64,000 bases of DNA from Sphingobacterium sp. ML3W (lineage in GTDB: Bacteria > Bacteroidota > Bacteroidia > Sphingobacteriales > Sphingobacteriaceae). A model generated the notes under the pieces. That model ran no database searches. It was not told the DNA's origin and was given only the letters and a program-made list of their open reading frames with translations. This document shows positions 29,176 through 38,441 of this stretch, in pieces; position 1 is the first letter of the stretch; each line of letters opens with the position of its first letter. The position numbers and the translations under genes are program-made. The stretch is from NCBI RefSeq assembly GCF_000747525.1, contig NZ_CP009278.1, positions 2,976,001 to 3,040,000 of the forward strand. The letters are read 5' to 3'.

Positions 29176-30065
29176 TAAAGGTTGATAGGTCTCAAGTCCC
29201 AAAACCAGCTGCCTTGGGCAAGAGAGATAGAGCGGGTGAAACGGAAACAGAGAGAGCGATTAAACATTACACTTCTCCGACTTTTGATGGGATGACAAAT
29301 TTCAAATTTAAAATTTATTCAGATCCGGAAGTAAAAGAAGCTTTGATAAAACTATTTAAAGGAAAATGCGCTTATTGTGAAAGCTCAGTTTTACATGTAT
29401 ATTCTGGTGATGTTGAACACTATAGGCCTAAAGGTGAAATTCAAGAAGCAATTCCAAAAACGACGCCTGGTTATTATTGGTTAGCCGCAGATTGGGATAA
29501 TTTATTGTTCTCTTGTAGAAATTGTAACCAAAAGCTTACCCATTCCATGCATGGAGTAGATACAAAAAAGACAATGGGAAAGATGAATCAATTCCCCTTA
29601 TCTGATATCACAAAACATGTACGTAACCATGATAACGTTAATGGGATTGCAGACGAGGAACCATATAGGATTTTACTAAATCCATGTATTGATAATCCAG
29701 AAGATCATTTAGAATATGGTCCTGAAGGAGTTATTCGACCTAAAAGAGATGCTGCTGGAAAAGAAAGCATTATGGCTAAGAAATCCATAGACGTATATGT
29801 TTTGCAAAGAATGTATCTTGTTCAAGCTCGTGAAAAGGTTCTAATAGATATCCAGGCTCAAATCCAAAGGGTAAAAGAAGCTACGACTAAGTTCAATGAA
29901 TTAATAAATGATTCTGACACTGCTCTCAGATTTTATTTTGAAAAGATTTTAAAAAGAGAACTGGAACGACTAAAAAAGTTTTTAAACCCTGAAGAACAAT
30001 ATGTCGGAATGGCGCGGCAAATTATTGGAGAATTTCTAAAAATAAATTATAATATATCTATCTAA
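29172..30065 (+). CDS. HNH endonuclease, Septu PtuB-like
   Basis: A 297-residue protein with an HNH core: GKCAYCE (C66, C69), DVEHYRPK (H83), WDNLLFSCRNCNQ (N110, C115, C118, N119). A helical C-terminal region follows. The ATG overlaps the ATPase stop (ATGA), so the two are co-translated. Septu pairs an ATPase (PtuA) with an HNH nuclease (PtuB); here the ATPase carries a second HNH domain of its own, so the locus has two nuclease modules. A strong hairpin terminator follows. With the ATPase frameshifted, this protein may be made but unregulated or inactive. Confidence 0.85.
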   Translation: MIKVDRSQVPKPAALGKRDRAGETETERAIKHYTSPTFDGMTNFKFKIYSDPEVKEALIKLFKGKCAYCESSVLHVYSGDVEHYRPKGEIQEAIPKTTPGYYWLAADWDNLLFSCRNCNQKLTHSMHGVDTKKTMGKMNQFPLSDITKHVRNHDNVNGIADEEPYRILLNPCIDNPEDHLEYGPEGVIRPKRDAAGKESIMAKKSIDVYVLQRMYLVQAREKVLIDIQAQIQRVKEATTKFNELINDSDTALRFYFEKILKRELERLKKFLNPEEQYVGMARQIIGEFLKINYNISI

Positions 30066-30067
30066 TC

Positions 30068-30127
30068 ACTAAAGATAAAGTGATAGGCTGTAACACAAAC
30101 TGTGTCAACGCCCTATCTTTTTTTTAA
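30068..30127 (+). terminator. Terminator after the Septu-like cassette
   Basis: AAAGATA (30072-30078) can pair with the TATCTTT near 30115. Inside are TAGGC/GCCCTA and ACACA-AAC-TGTGT stems. A run of 8-9 T follows. This is a good intrinsic terminator right behind the HNH gene. Confidence 0.75.
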
Positions 30128-30341
30128 AGTGTGGTTAATAGAATAAGGTTCCATATGTTTGGAACCTTCATTTTTTTGGAAGATAACCTTATAACATTGA
30201 AAAAACAACCTGCATGATATAACTCTCCTTCCCTCCTTGTCCAGTAAGTTAAAAAAAACTAAAAGTCATTTGCGCAATTTTATTCTATTACTCTAAAATG
30301 GATCTTTTTTTAGAAAACAATTTCCTGTATTTCTAGCTTAA

Positions 30342-30803
30342 TTAGCTATTCAACTCCTCATCTAAACTAACCTCCACATATTTTAAAATCTTAAAAAATT
30401 CAAGATAGTTGATACCTGCTTTAGCCTCATCCAAAGTTTCCCTATACATTATTACATATCCATAATGCATTTGTGTTTCTGGTTCAACCATAAAAATACA
30501 TTCATTGATTTTCTTTGCTTCAGTAAATTGATCAATAGTTATATCAATAAATCTGCCTGCTGAAGAAAGCCAGGCATGGGTAGTATCTCCTTTTTTACCA
30601 TAGCATACCTGATAATCTCCAAAACTATATTTTTCCAATATAATTCCAAGTAAAATAGAAGCATCTTCACATGCACCAGCTGGAAATGAGTTAAAAGCAA
30701 AATGCATACTTCTCACCTCTTCTCGGCTAAGAATATCTCGAACACGATGCACTATTGTTTGTTCAGTTATATGGTAATTTTGCATTTTAGTCTCATTCAT
30801 CAT
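30342..30803 (-). CDS. Papain/transglutaminase-like Cys-His-Asp protein
   Basis: From ATG 30803 (preceded by GAGGAG at proper spacing, the best ribosome site here; ATG 30836 is possible) this gives 153 residues. It shows FPAGACEDASILLGIIL (Cys), then DTTHAWLSSAGRFIDITIDQF (His and Asp), the order of a transglutaminase/papain-type triad. Many small toxins and effectors have this fold; the reaction cannot be told from sequence. A separate protein 1.5 kb away (32328) has a similar HAWN...DVT ending. It is divergent from the 30923 gene. Confidence 0.6.
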   Translation of the reverse strand: MMNETKMQNYHITEQTIVHRVRDILSREEVRSMHFAFNSFPAGACEDASILLGIILEKYSFGDYQVCYGKKGDTTHAWLSSAGRFIDITIDQFTEAKKINECIFMVEPETQMHYGYVIMYRETLDEAKAGINYLEFFKILKYVEVSLDEELNS

Positions 30804-30922
30804 AACATCTCCTCTAAGGACGCAAAATAGGACCATTTATAAAAACGATATATTATTCAGAATCTTATTTTGCATTAAATTAAATTTTATGTACTTTCAT
30901 AAACACCAATTAACCATAAAAA

Positions 30923-31285
30923 ATGAACAAAGAAGAAAAATTAGCTAATTATTACAGAGAAACCAAAGAAGAACTTATCGAACAACGTCGCATCATTGAT
31001 TTCGACATGAAAAATAGGTTAATAGAGTTAGAAAAGGATAAAACGACACTAGGCAACCTAACAGTATTACGTTATAAATCTGAAATTCAGTCTGCAGAGG
31101 CAGTTTATGATGATAGGGTTTCCGAACTAAAGTATATAAATGATGAATTACATCCAATTCTTACAAAAATAAATGCAGACAGGAATGATCCATTTGAAAT
31201 TAAAATAGAAACCCGTTCATTTTTTGACATTTATCTTGATGATAATCATCAAATAGTAGTATCAGAAGCTTACACAAAGCTGTAA
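30923..31285 (+). CDS. Small charged protein upstream of RES gene
   Basis: A 120-residue, highly charged, probably coiled-coil protein (EEKLANYYRETKEELIEQRR...). No domain recognised. It precedes the RES-domain gene by 5 bases, so the pair is one operon. By position it could be a partner or antitoxin of the RES protein. It does not look like the Xre antitoxin usually found with RES toxins, so this is inference from order only. Confidence 0.65.
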   Translation: MNKEEKLANYYRETKEELIEQRRIIDFDMKNRLIELEKDKTTLGNLTVLRYKSEIQSAEAVYDDRVSELKYINDELHPILTKINADRNDPFEIKIETRSFFDIYLDDNHQIVVSEAYTKL

Positions 31286-31290
31286 TACCG

Positions 31291-32262
31291 ATGAATAATA
31301 TTCAAGAGTTAATACAGAACACTGAACTTATAGGAAAGGTAAATGCCAGTATACCTCGATTACGGAAATGTTTTGAAAAAATTATTAGTTATTCAGATAG
31401 TGATTTTGCTAATTTAAGTAAAGATGCAACTTTGAACATATTTTACCAAAACTTTATCGAAATAGTTAGTTATATACCACTAATGGCAACAATAATTGAT
31501 GTTCCTTACGTAGTAAGAGGCAGAGCAAATTATAATGGAGAAATTTTTAATAATAAAAAACAAATCTCTTTCAACACTGAATGTCCTGAAAAAATTGAAT
31601 TTGGCCGTTTCAACTTAAAAGCTGAATCACTTTTTTATGCCTCTTTACCAACAGAATTAAAAAATGTTGATTATGTTCTAACTTGTGCTCTCGAATGCTG
31701 TAAAGAGTTAACTGCAAAAGCAAAAATAACAAGTTATCAAGACATAACCATTGGAGGTTGGACTATAAATGAAAATCTTCCTATTGTAAATTTATGCTTT
31801 GATGAAGAACATCTAAAAGAAAATCCTTCGTTAGCTTTGGGTATTGCAAAATACTTTGCTGGTATTGAGTCATGCTTTTCTGTTGAAACTACAAATTTTA
31901 TAAGAAGTTTCTTATATTATTTTTCAGGACTTAGTGGCACAAAGTCAAATAGTGAATATCATTATTTTGCAACAACGGCACTATTTCATGCTATTCGAAA
32001 TTATTATAATTCAATACAGTACCCAAAATTTGGTCTAATTTATCCAAGTGCGGTAAGTGAGAAAAAGGGCCTTAATATTGTTCTAACTCCAGATGCAGTT
32101 AATAAGTTTCTATCATTAGAGAAAGTAATTATGTATAGATATATTGCGATAAATAACAGCTATACGGACTATGTTGCTGACCGTTGTAGTGATCTAGTTT
32201 ATCCCGACAAAGAAGGGAGTTTTACAATTGTAAATTACATGCATGCTAAAATGTCAAGTTAG
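31291..32262 (+). CDS. RES-domain protein (possible NAD-consuming toxin/effector)
   Basis: A 323-residue protein with the RES core: VPYVVRGRANYNG (R76/R78), then FGRFNLKAESLFYAS (G105-R106-F-N, Y116) and LTCALECCKEL (E135), and near the end GLIYPSAVSEKKGLNIVL. This matches the R...Y.GRxN...LY.A......E...YPS pattern. RES proteins such as ParT and MbcT degrade or ADP-ribosylate with NAD+. It is longer than stand-alone RES toxins (about 150-230 residues) because of a ~65-residue N-terminal helical part. It follows a small charged protein gene. Confidence 0.7.
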   Translation: MNNIQELIQNTELIGKVNASIPRLRKCFEKIISYSDSDFANLSKDATLNIFYQNFIEIVSYIPLMATIIDVPYVVRGRANYNGEIFNNKKQISFNTECPEKIEFGRFNLKAESLFYASLPTELKNVDYVLTCALECCKELTAKAKITSYQDITIGGWTINENLPIVNLCFDEEHLKENPSLALGIAKYFAGIESCFSVETTNFIRSFLYYFSGLSGTKSNSEYHYFATTALFHAIRNYYNSIQYPKFGLIYPSAVSEKKGLNIVLTPDAVNKFLSLEKVIMYRYIAINNSYTDYVADRCSDLVYPDKEGSFTIVNYMHAKMSS

Positions 32263-32327
32263 AGAAAAATTTTAAAAAAGCTCCACAACAAAAAAGATAT
32301 AGTTGTAAAACACCTTTCTAATAACTT

Positions 32328-32729
32328 ATGTGTAAAAAAATTGAAATCAGTGAAAAACCTGACAATGTAAGCATAGCCGCTCTTAAAATAACGAAGAATA
32401 AATGCTTATTAAATTCCTATTTTGTTGCGGAAAACAACAAAAATTTAAACATCGATATCGTAGAAGGAGCAATAATCATTTATGATAAAAATAGTAACGG
32501 TACGGTTTTATGTCATGCTTGGAATTGCTTGGATAATATTCATTTCGATGTTACAATTCAAACTGACAATAATTATCAAAACTATCACAAAGACGTTTCA
32601 GAAATTAAGTATGTTTCATTAGAACATCATAAACATGATATATACAAAAATGCAAACTCTATTGAATTTAGTGATAATACAATTGCATTTGTAAAGGGAG
32701 GAAATGCAATGTTAGAGAAAAAAACTTGA
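32328..32729 (+). CDS. Small Cys-His-Asp protein, papain-like
   Basis: A 133-residue protein with KCLLNSYFVAENN (Cys about residue 26), VEGAIIIYD, then VLCHAWNCLDNIHFDVTIQ (His 63 region, Asp). The C-N, VEG, HAWN, D pattern is that of a family of small predicted papain/transglutaminase-like proteins in phage and bacterial genomes. Its HAWN...FDVT end resembles the HAWL...IDIT of the 30342 protein. It lies 66 bases after the RES gene and could share its transcript. Confidence 0.55.
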   Translation: MCKKIEISEKPDNVSIAALKITKNKCLLNSYFVAENNKNLNIDIVEGAIIIYDKNSNGTVLCHAWNCLDNIHFDVTIQTDNNYQNYHKDVSEIKYVSLEHHKHDIYKNANSIEFSDNTIAFVKGGNAMLEKKT

Positions 32730-32828
32730 CAATAAAAAAGTTTTATGGACTAAAAGTCTCCTTCAGTCAACGAGAAGAGCTAGCGATAAACCTTAAAAAA
32801 TATTATTGTTCTTACAGAAATATTAACA

Positions 32829-33662
32829 ATGGCAAATAATAGACATAATTTCACGGCCAAAACAATTGAAATCCTTGGAAAACGGGTTGGGCTTATATGC
32901 TCAAATCCCGCTTGTAGTAAGACCACAAGCGGTCCACATACTGATGCTGAAAAAGCTACAATAGTTGGCGTAGCTGCACACATTAGTGCAGCTGCAGCAG
33001 GAGGTCCAAGATATAATGCCACATTAGATGAGAAAGAAAGAAAATCTGCAAAGAACGGAATTTGGCTCTGTGTAAACTGCTCTACAATCATAGACAAAGA
33101 TCCCGATGCTTATAGTGCCACACTATTAGAAGGCTGGAAAAACGAAGCTGAAAAACGAACAGATAAACAGTTAAAAGGAATTATTACAAGTACAAAGGAT
33201 ATTGAGAAATTAGCACATATTGACCTTGATTTAATTTGGTTAGGAAACTCTCGCATTAACCGTGGTTACAGCATTAAAAATCATGATATTTACGGTGATA
33301 AACCTATTCAAGCGGGAGGACCTGTAATTATACACTGGCAATTAAAATGGTTTTATTCGATTGTAATATATAATAATTCCGGCTTTCATGCTTATAATTT
33401 AAAAATTATTCCTCGCAATACTGATTTAACATTTGAAAAACTGCCCGCAAAAAATAATTTACAAGCACTAGGAAGCTTAGAATTAGAATCCAACTTCACA
33501 AAAAGGTTTGAAGGAAAACATAATGAAGCTGATGATCTATTATCGCCAACTTTCCCGCAAGAACTTTTAGATGGAATATTCGATGTTTATTATACTGATG
33601 ACACACGGAAACCTCATCTTAGTTCCTTTATGCTAACCAGCGAGGGATTTATTAAAATTTAA
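32829..33662 (+). CDS. HNH-type nuclease domain protein
   Basis: A 277-residue protein. The N-terminal ~110 residues are an HNH domain: LICSNPACSKTTSGP (C24, C29), IVGVAAHISAAAAGGPRY (H51), NGIWLCVNCSTIID (N76, C81, C84). The conserved IGVAAHI...GGPRYN...ER.SA.NGIWLC frame is well known from HNH proteins in defence islands. The C-terminal ~160 residues are unassigned and may bind DNA or a trigger. It starts 100 bases after the 32328 gene. A terminator follows. Confidence 0.75.
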   Translation: MANNRHNFTAKTIEILGKRVGLICSNPACSKTTSGPHTDAEKATIVGVAAHISAAAAGGPRYNATLDEKERKSAKNGIWLCVNCSTIIDKDPDAYSATLLEGWKNEAEKRTDKQLKGIITSTKDIEKLAHIDLDLIWLGNSRINRGYSIKNHDIYGDKPIQAGGPVIIHWQLKWFYSIVIYNNSGFHAYNLKIIPRNTDLTFEKLPAKNNLQALGSLELESNFTKRFEGKHNEADDLLSPTFPQELLDGIFDVYYTDDTRKPHLSSFMLTSEGFIKI

Positions 33663-33682
33663 TAATAAAAGGTTCTTATATA

Positions 33683-33721
33683 AAAAAGAGTCTGGTCAAT
33701 TTGAAGACTGGACTCCTTTTT
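33683..33721 (+). terminator. Hairpin terminator after the HNH gene
   Basis: Left arm AAAAAGAGTCTGGTC and right arm GACTGGACTCCTTTTT form a long imperfect stem with G-U pairs, ending in a T-run, 20 bases after the stop. Confidence 0.7.
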
Positions 33722-33867
33722 AAGTACTTTTATAAGATTCTAAAACATTTATGGGTAATTTTATTTCGACAAATAGCACAATATCCGCGTAGGGGTAAAA
33801 TAATTACCTTAAGGAGTAAATGGATATACTTAAACATACTGGTTCTTCGTCAATTTTGATGAAAATT

Positions 33868-34359
33868 TCATATATAACTACTTTCATCATTCTCAATCAA
33901 GCTCAGTTGACCTTTAAAAGTGATTCCTATATTAGCCAGTATTCTATATAACTGTGCCTTTTGATACTCCACACCATATTCGTCTTTAATCCATTTAGCC
34001 AGTATTGGACCCGTCCATCTTTTGTTTGTAAAACCGTATTGTTCAGGTTTTTCTTCCAGGATTAAAGTTCTAACTCGGTGAAGCTGATCACTAGATAGAG
34101 CACTACGTCTTCCTCGTCCTTTTCTGCTTTTCAAGCCACTAATCCCTTCCTCTTCGAAACGATGTACCCAGTTTGTTATCTCCTTAAAGCTTATGTCATG
34201 GAATTTTGCGAGTTCTCGACTGGAGTGTCCCAATGAAATAAGGTATACAAGATACAGCCTGAATCCAACTGCATAATCTTCATTTAGACTTAGGAGTTTT
34301 TTGATGTCTTTTGGTTCTGATCTGTGTATTTTTAAAACGGTGTCTATAAGGGAGGTCAA
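33868..34359 (-). CDS. IS630-type helix-turn-helix protein
   Basis: A 163-residue protein beginning at TTG 34359 (no Met inside, stop 12 bases upstream in frame). It shows HSSRELAKFHDISFKEITNWVHRFEEEGISGLKSRKGRGRR, the paired HTH typical of the N-terminal part of IS630/Tc1-type transposases, then a second winged-helix segment (YGFTNKRWTGPILAKWIKDEYGV). No catalytic DDE domain follows, so it is either a remnant or a stand-alone regulator. Bacteroidota carry many such short proteins. It ends 110 bases before the 34494 gene on the same strand. Confidence 0.7.
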   Translation of the reverse strand: MTSLIDTVLKIHRSEPKDIKKLLSLNEDYAVGFRLYLVYLISLGHSSRELAKFHDISFKEITNWVHRFEEEGISGLKSRKGRGRRSALSSDQLHRVRTLILEEKPEQYGFTNKRWTGPILAKWIKDEYGVEYQKAQLYRILANIGITFKGQLSLIENDESSYI

Positions 34360-34493
34360 TGGGCCAGTTTATTCGGTTTGATTTTGAAAGCCTCTCGAAC
34401 TCTTTGTTATTTAATTCATATAATACGCTATATTTAAGCACTATACATATGTTACTTTTCTGCTTGATAGATGAAATTTTGCGAAAAGTATTT

Positions 34494-37358
34494 CTATTGT
34501 CTAACGAAATACTTGAAATAAATCTGAGCAAGAGTAGCATTAAAGTCCCTAGACAATCGTTGTTCTAAAGCTTGCTGGATCGCTGGGATTACTACCAATT
34601 CCTCCAAAATATAATCTCTGTTTACGGCAATTAACCAATCGGTTTCAAAGATTTCGTAATCGAATTCTAGAGCATTCAATGCCCATAATTCAAAAGGTGC
34701 CTGGTTAGTAAACTTTTTTAACTGTTCTTTATTGAGCTTAATATTGTTTTTATAAATCTGTTCAATAAAATTAATCATAGTGACATTGTTGTATTCTGCT
34801 ACTCCATCAATAATGCCAATGAATCCAGTACCCACTATTTTAGCTGCTGAATCAATATACATTTCGAGATATTTATCATCGTGAAGGGATACGATTTCGA
34901 GTCTGAGCATAGCAAAAAAAACAAACTGATCGAAATACCTCTTTAGATAAACGTCCATCTCCTGTAATAGCTTATGTCTGCTCTGCTCTTCGATAATGGG
35001 GCACAGGTATATAAATCGACGTGGATCAGATTCCCCTTGTGGATTCATGGAATTGGCGAGGGCTTTAGGAACTAAACTTCTATCCGTAATCGGTTGGTCA
35101 GTATAGTTCTCCCGGTATGCAAGGCATAGTGATTTTATGAGTTCATCATATTTATGATAACCATATTTAGTACCGCCAATAGCATGGCCCAGCAAATCAT
35201 GCAGTTGCTGAGGTTTAAAAATGTGACCATATTTTTGAATGAATTTCCCCAATGTTTTGAGATTATCCCAGCCGAGGAAGTCTTCAACTTTTAAAAAAGT
35301 GAAGATGGGTTTAGATAATGTTTCTACTAATACTACGGATAGCTCCGTTTTACAAAGAATTGTAAAAAGATTGGAAAAAATCTGGAGAAATCTGCTTTGA
35401 AACCAAAAGTTTTCCAATTGGGTTGGCACCAATGGCTCCTTGACACTAAGTCCCCAATGCCCTTCCCTTGCATAGGAAGTCAAAAGATTCTTCGCTTTTT
35501 CTACAAGATTTGTCTTGGTATCATCTGAGAGGTTAAGTTCACCTAGAGGTTGAAGGATTGAATTCAGATCTACCGTGGTTATATACAGCATTGCTTCTAT
35601 GAAATAGAATTCTGGAATATAGCTGATAAGCGGCTTTTTAGCTGAATACGCAAGCACAATTGCTTTAAATACTTTTCCTGATAGTTTCTGATAATCGGAA
35701 AAAGCATCATAAATAATTTTATTACTATGGATATGGGCATGAAGAATAAGATACTTGCGATGAATCTCTTGAATATCATAAGATGCCCCGTTGGATTTTT
35801 CCAATTTATCCAACTCTTCGATAATATAATCCTGTGTTTGCCTAAATAGTTTATTTTCTTTGATTTCGATAAGATATTTTCGAACATCAACATCCACATA
35901 TATTTCCAGCTCATCATGGATACTTCTATCTAGATCAATACTTTTTATATCGCGGAGAATCTCTTTTTCTTGAGGTCCTTCAATTCCTATAGATACTAAG
36001 TTTAAGAGATAGAGCTGATTTATTTTCGATAGAAAGTATTGAATCTTTTTATCCTCTCTACCCTTGGTGTTAATATCTACGTTTTTATAAAGAAAGTAAG
36101 ACTTTTTAAAGTTATCGGTCGAAATTAGATAATGACCATATGCTAGGTCAAGTGTTTCTGCCGTTTGACTCTGCTCATCTTGTTTTAATTTGGTGATGTA
36201 CTTATCGAAGTCCAATTTACGGAAGGAACAGTTGATACATTCACATCTTAATTCAGGACCGAAGCCTGTCGGCACGATAACCAATTCGTCTTCACTGATA
36301 TATTCAAAATGACGTAGGCTGTAACCTAAGGATTTAAATTCCTTCTGGCGTAAAGCTTTTATATCTAATGGAGCGCATATTTTTTCGACCCTGAATTGAT
36401 GGAGTTTTTCAAATATGTATTCAATTTTTTGTCGCGCTTCTACGATTTTCTTTTTCTCGATTATCCTCGTCAATTCTTCACTGATCAACACCCCTTCTCC
36501 TGATGTGGTTATTTCTTTCAGAAAATCTGTGATATCAGGATTTAACGCAAGTAGACGACCTTTGTTGTAGTGCCACACATAATCCTCCGAGGTATTGAAC
36601 GGGTATACATTGCAAAGAAAATTGGGATCCACAAAATCCAACCCCTCGAACTTATAAATAGCTTCGTACATTTGGTCTATGATATGCTTCTCAGATTGCA
36701 CGCTCTCCATTTTTTTTTCTCGGAGTTCATATAGTTTATCTGTGGCAGATTTTACAGTATTTGTTAGCCGGTCCTTGTGGAAGAGAAATAGGAATTCTCG
36801 TAAAACATCATCATGACGTAAATCGTCTAGTTGATAGGATTGATATTCACCTTGGCTGGATTGATGATAAAATCTGATTTCAGTGAAGTTTGAAACAACG
36901 ACCCATTTGCAGTTACCTCCTACTTTGGAGGCGTATAGAAAGGCTTGATCTACCGGAGAGATTTTGAAGGCGGCCCTATTTTGTGGCTTATCGACAGAAG
37001 TTTTAGAATCTTTGATCTCTATGACGACATGGACATCATTCTCAATTCCTGTTTCATTGATTTTGAATCTACCAAGAGCGGCATCGGGTTTAGTTGCGTC
37101 CACACTTGTTTTCAGTTCTTCTCGAATCAACCAATTGCTTGGATTTTTGTAATTAAATCCAAGCACATCCCCAAAAATCTCTAAGATAAACCTTGATTTT
37201 GTTTCCTCCTCCTTTGAACGGTCTAGACGATGTGATTCCAACATTTTTATCCAAGTATCAATAATATCTTTTTTACGAAAGATATCCGTCTGTGTCGCTA
37301 ACCTAAAATCTTTTAGATATTGCGCTAAAAATTGTTTAGAAAATATCGGTCTGTTCAT
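34494..37358 (-). CDS. Large PD-(D/E)XK nuclease protein, type IIG N-terminus-like
   Basis: 954 residues from ATG 37358 (an upstream TTG adds 17). The N-terminal ~200 residues form a restriction-type nuclease: KPDAALGRF (P91-D92), VHVVIEIKDSKT (E114-I-K116), SPVDQAFLYA (Q138), CKWVVVSNFTEIRFY. This matches N-terminal domains of type IIG/Eco57I-like enzymes, but no methylase motif (NPPY) follows. Instead there is a long helical region with a CECINCSF knuckle. It may be a self-contained defence nuclease controlled by its helical part. Gene alone on the minus strand. Confidence 0.7.
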   Translation of the reverse strand: MNRPIFSKQFLAQYLKDFRLATQTDIFRKKDIIDTWIKMLESHRLDRSKEEETKSRFILEIFGDVLGFNYKNPSNWLIREELKTSVDATKPDAALGRFKINETGIENDVHVVIEIKDSKTSVDKPQNRAAFKISPVDQAFLYASKVGGNCKWVVVSNFTEIRFYHQSSQGEYQSYQLDDLRHDDVLREFLFLFHKDRLTNTVKSATDKLYELREKKMESVQSEKHIIDQMYEAIYKFEGLDFVDPNFLCNVYPFNTSEDYVWHYNKGRLLALNPDITDFLKEITTSGEGVLISEELTRIIEKKKIVEARQKIEYIFEKLHQFRVEKICAPLDIKALRQKEFKSLGYSLRHFEYISEDELVIVPTGFGPELRCECINCSFRKLDFDKYITKLKQDEQSQTAETLDLAYGHYLISTDNFKKSYFLYKNVDINTKGREDKKIQYFLSKINQLYLLNLVSIGIEGPQEKEILRDIKSIDLDRSIHDELEIYVDVDVRKYLIEIKENKLFRQTQDYIIEELDKLEKSNGASYDIQEIHRKYLILHAHIHSNKIIYDAFSDYQKLSGKVFKAIVLAYSAKKPLISYIPEFYFIEAMLYITTVDLNSILQPLGELNLSDDTKTNLVEKAKNLLTSYAREGHWGLSVKEPLVPTQLENFWFQSRFLQIFSNLFTILCKTELSVVLVETLSKPIFTFLKVEDFLGWDNLKTLGKFIQKYGHIFKPQQLHDLLGHAIGGTKYGYHKYDELIKSLCLAYRENYTDQPITDRSLVPKALANSMNPQGESDPRRFIYLCPIIEEQSRHKLLQEMDVYLKRYFDQFVFFAMLRLEIVSLHDDKYLEMYIDSAAKIVGTGFIGIIDGVAEYNNVTMINFIEQIYKNNIKLNKEQLKKFTNQAPFELWALNALEFDYEIFETDWLIAVNRDYILEELVVIPAIQQALEQRLSRDFNATLAQIYFKYFVRQ

Positions 37359-37514
37359 CAAGAAAAAAGTATGTTCATAAAAATAGCCAATTTTAGTTAG
37401 ATGTACCAATAAACTATTAATGGTTATCTATCGTCAGGAAGTTTTTGTAAATTTACAATGCGACCAAACAGTAGAATGATTTTTTAAATACCAGTAATTT
37501 AAATCGGCCAAGAT

Positions 37515-38060
37515 ATGAGCAAAATACAATATGACCCTAAAACGAATACAATCGTCGTAAATGGAATTGCCTGGGATTTAGATGGACTGAAGCAAATCTG
37601 TCATTCCGATTTCGTTTATGAAGCTAGAAATAGAGGTGTAATCTGTAATAAATATAAAATTCCTAGAGAATTACTAAATGAGTGGATTGAGTCCGAAGAT
37701 TGGGAATTTGATAAAAAAAACCATTGGCAGCGTCCCTATAGTTATAGAATCGATAGCGCTGTCACTCAGCTAATCAGAAATGTCAGCAATTTAACGGAAA
37801 TCCAACAGGAAGTTGATACTATTGAATTTCATCCTGAAAATCTATTAAGTCGCATAAAGTTAGATATTGAATTTAAAGAGCAAGGAGAATTCAGATCTTA
37901 TAAAACTTTTGTGATTGAAAAATATACAGTTAAAATCGAGGACTATAATGAATGGAATGGAGAAAAAATTGAATATGAGGATGAAATTAGGTACAAGACA
38001 TCGCTTGATGAGAATCAGATTATAATCAAACATGGAAAAGTGCAAAAACCCAAGAGATAG
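37515..38060 (+). CDS. Unknown protein
   Basis: A 181-residue protein at ATG 37515, divergent from the large nuclease gene by about 160 bases. No recognisable motif. The first part is rich in aromatic and charged residues (VVNGIAWDLDGLKQICHSDF), the second in Glu/Lys strands. It could be an immunity or partner protein of the divergent nuclease, but nothing in the sequence shows this. Confidence 0.55.
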   Translation: MSKIQYDPKTNTIVVNGIAWDLDGLKQICHSDFVYEARNRGVICNKYKIPRELLNEWIESEDWEFDKKNHWQRPYSYRIDSAVTQLIRNVSNLTEIQQEVDTIEFHPENLLSRIKLDIEFKEQGEFRSYKTFVIEKYTVKIEDYNEWNGEKIEYEDEIRYKTSLDENQIIIKHGKVQKPKR

Positions 38061-38155
38061 TACATATAGTAACAGTATTAGAAAGGCGGACAATGAGGTT
38101 TTAATCCGATTTTAAAACTAGCATAAATTTATAAGAAACAACAACTTATACCTTA

Positions 38156-38281
38156 GTGAAGGTCACAAAAAGTATAAGGTCCTATAATTATCTTAGACCG
38201 CATATGAGTTGCGATTACCATACTCCTGCAGTAACACATACTTCAAAAAAGCCATTAATTAAGCGATGGAAAAACTGCAGA
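38156..38281 (+). pseudogene. C-terminal scrap of an IS3-family transposase
   Basis: IRSYNYLRPHMSCDYHTPAV is the C-terminal end of IS3-family OrfB (...N..RPH.SL.Y.TP...). Only about 40 codons remain, with no catalytic DDE residues. It lies between the 37515 gene and a broken nuclease gene. Confidence 0.6.
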
Positions 38282-38441
38282 AAAAATATAAAAAGATGCA
38301 AGAAAACTCTTGATTTTATAAATATAACTCTCATAAAACTGTTATGCATTGCCCGTATTAGACCATCTGTAAAGTTTTTTCAGGACGAGACATATTCAAC
38401 CAAACTATCTCATTATTAATAAAATGACTAAGTAAAGTAGG

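Noticed and set aside
30923..32262. Classic Xre-RES toxin-antitoxin pair
   Set aside because: The small upstream gene lacks an HTH or the DUF2384-type antitoxin pattern, so only 'possible partner' is claimed.
33868..34359. Complete IS630 element
   Set aside because: Only the HTH part is present, with no DDE domain or inverted-repeat ends recognised.
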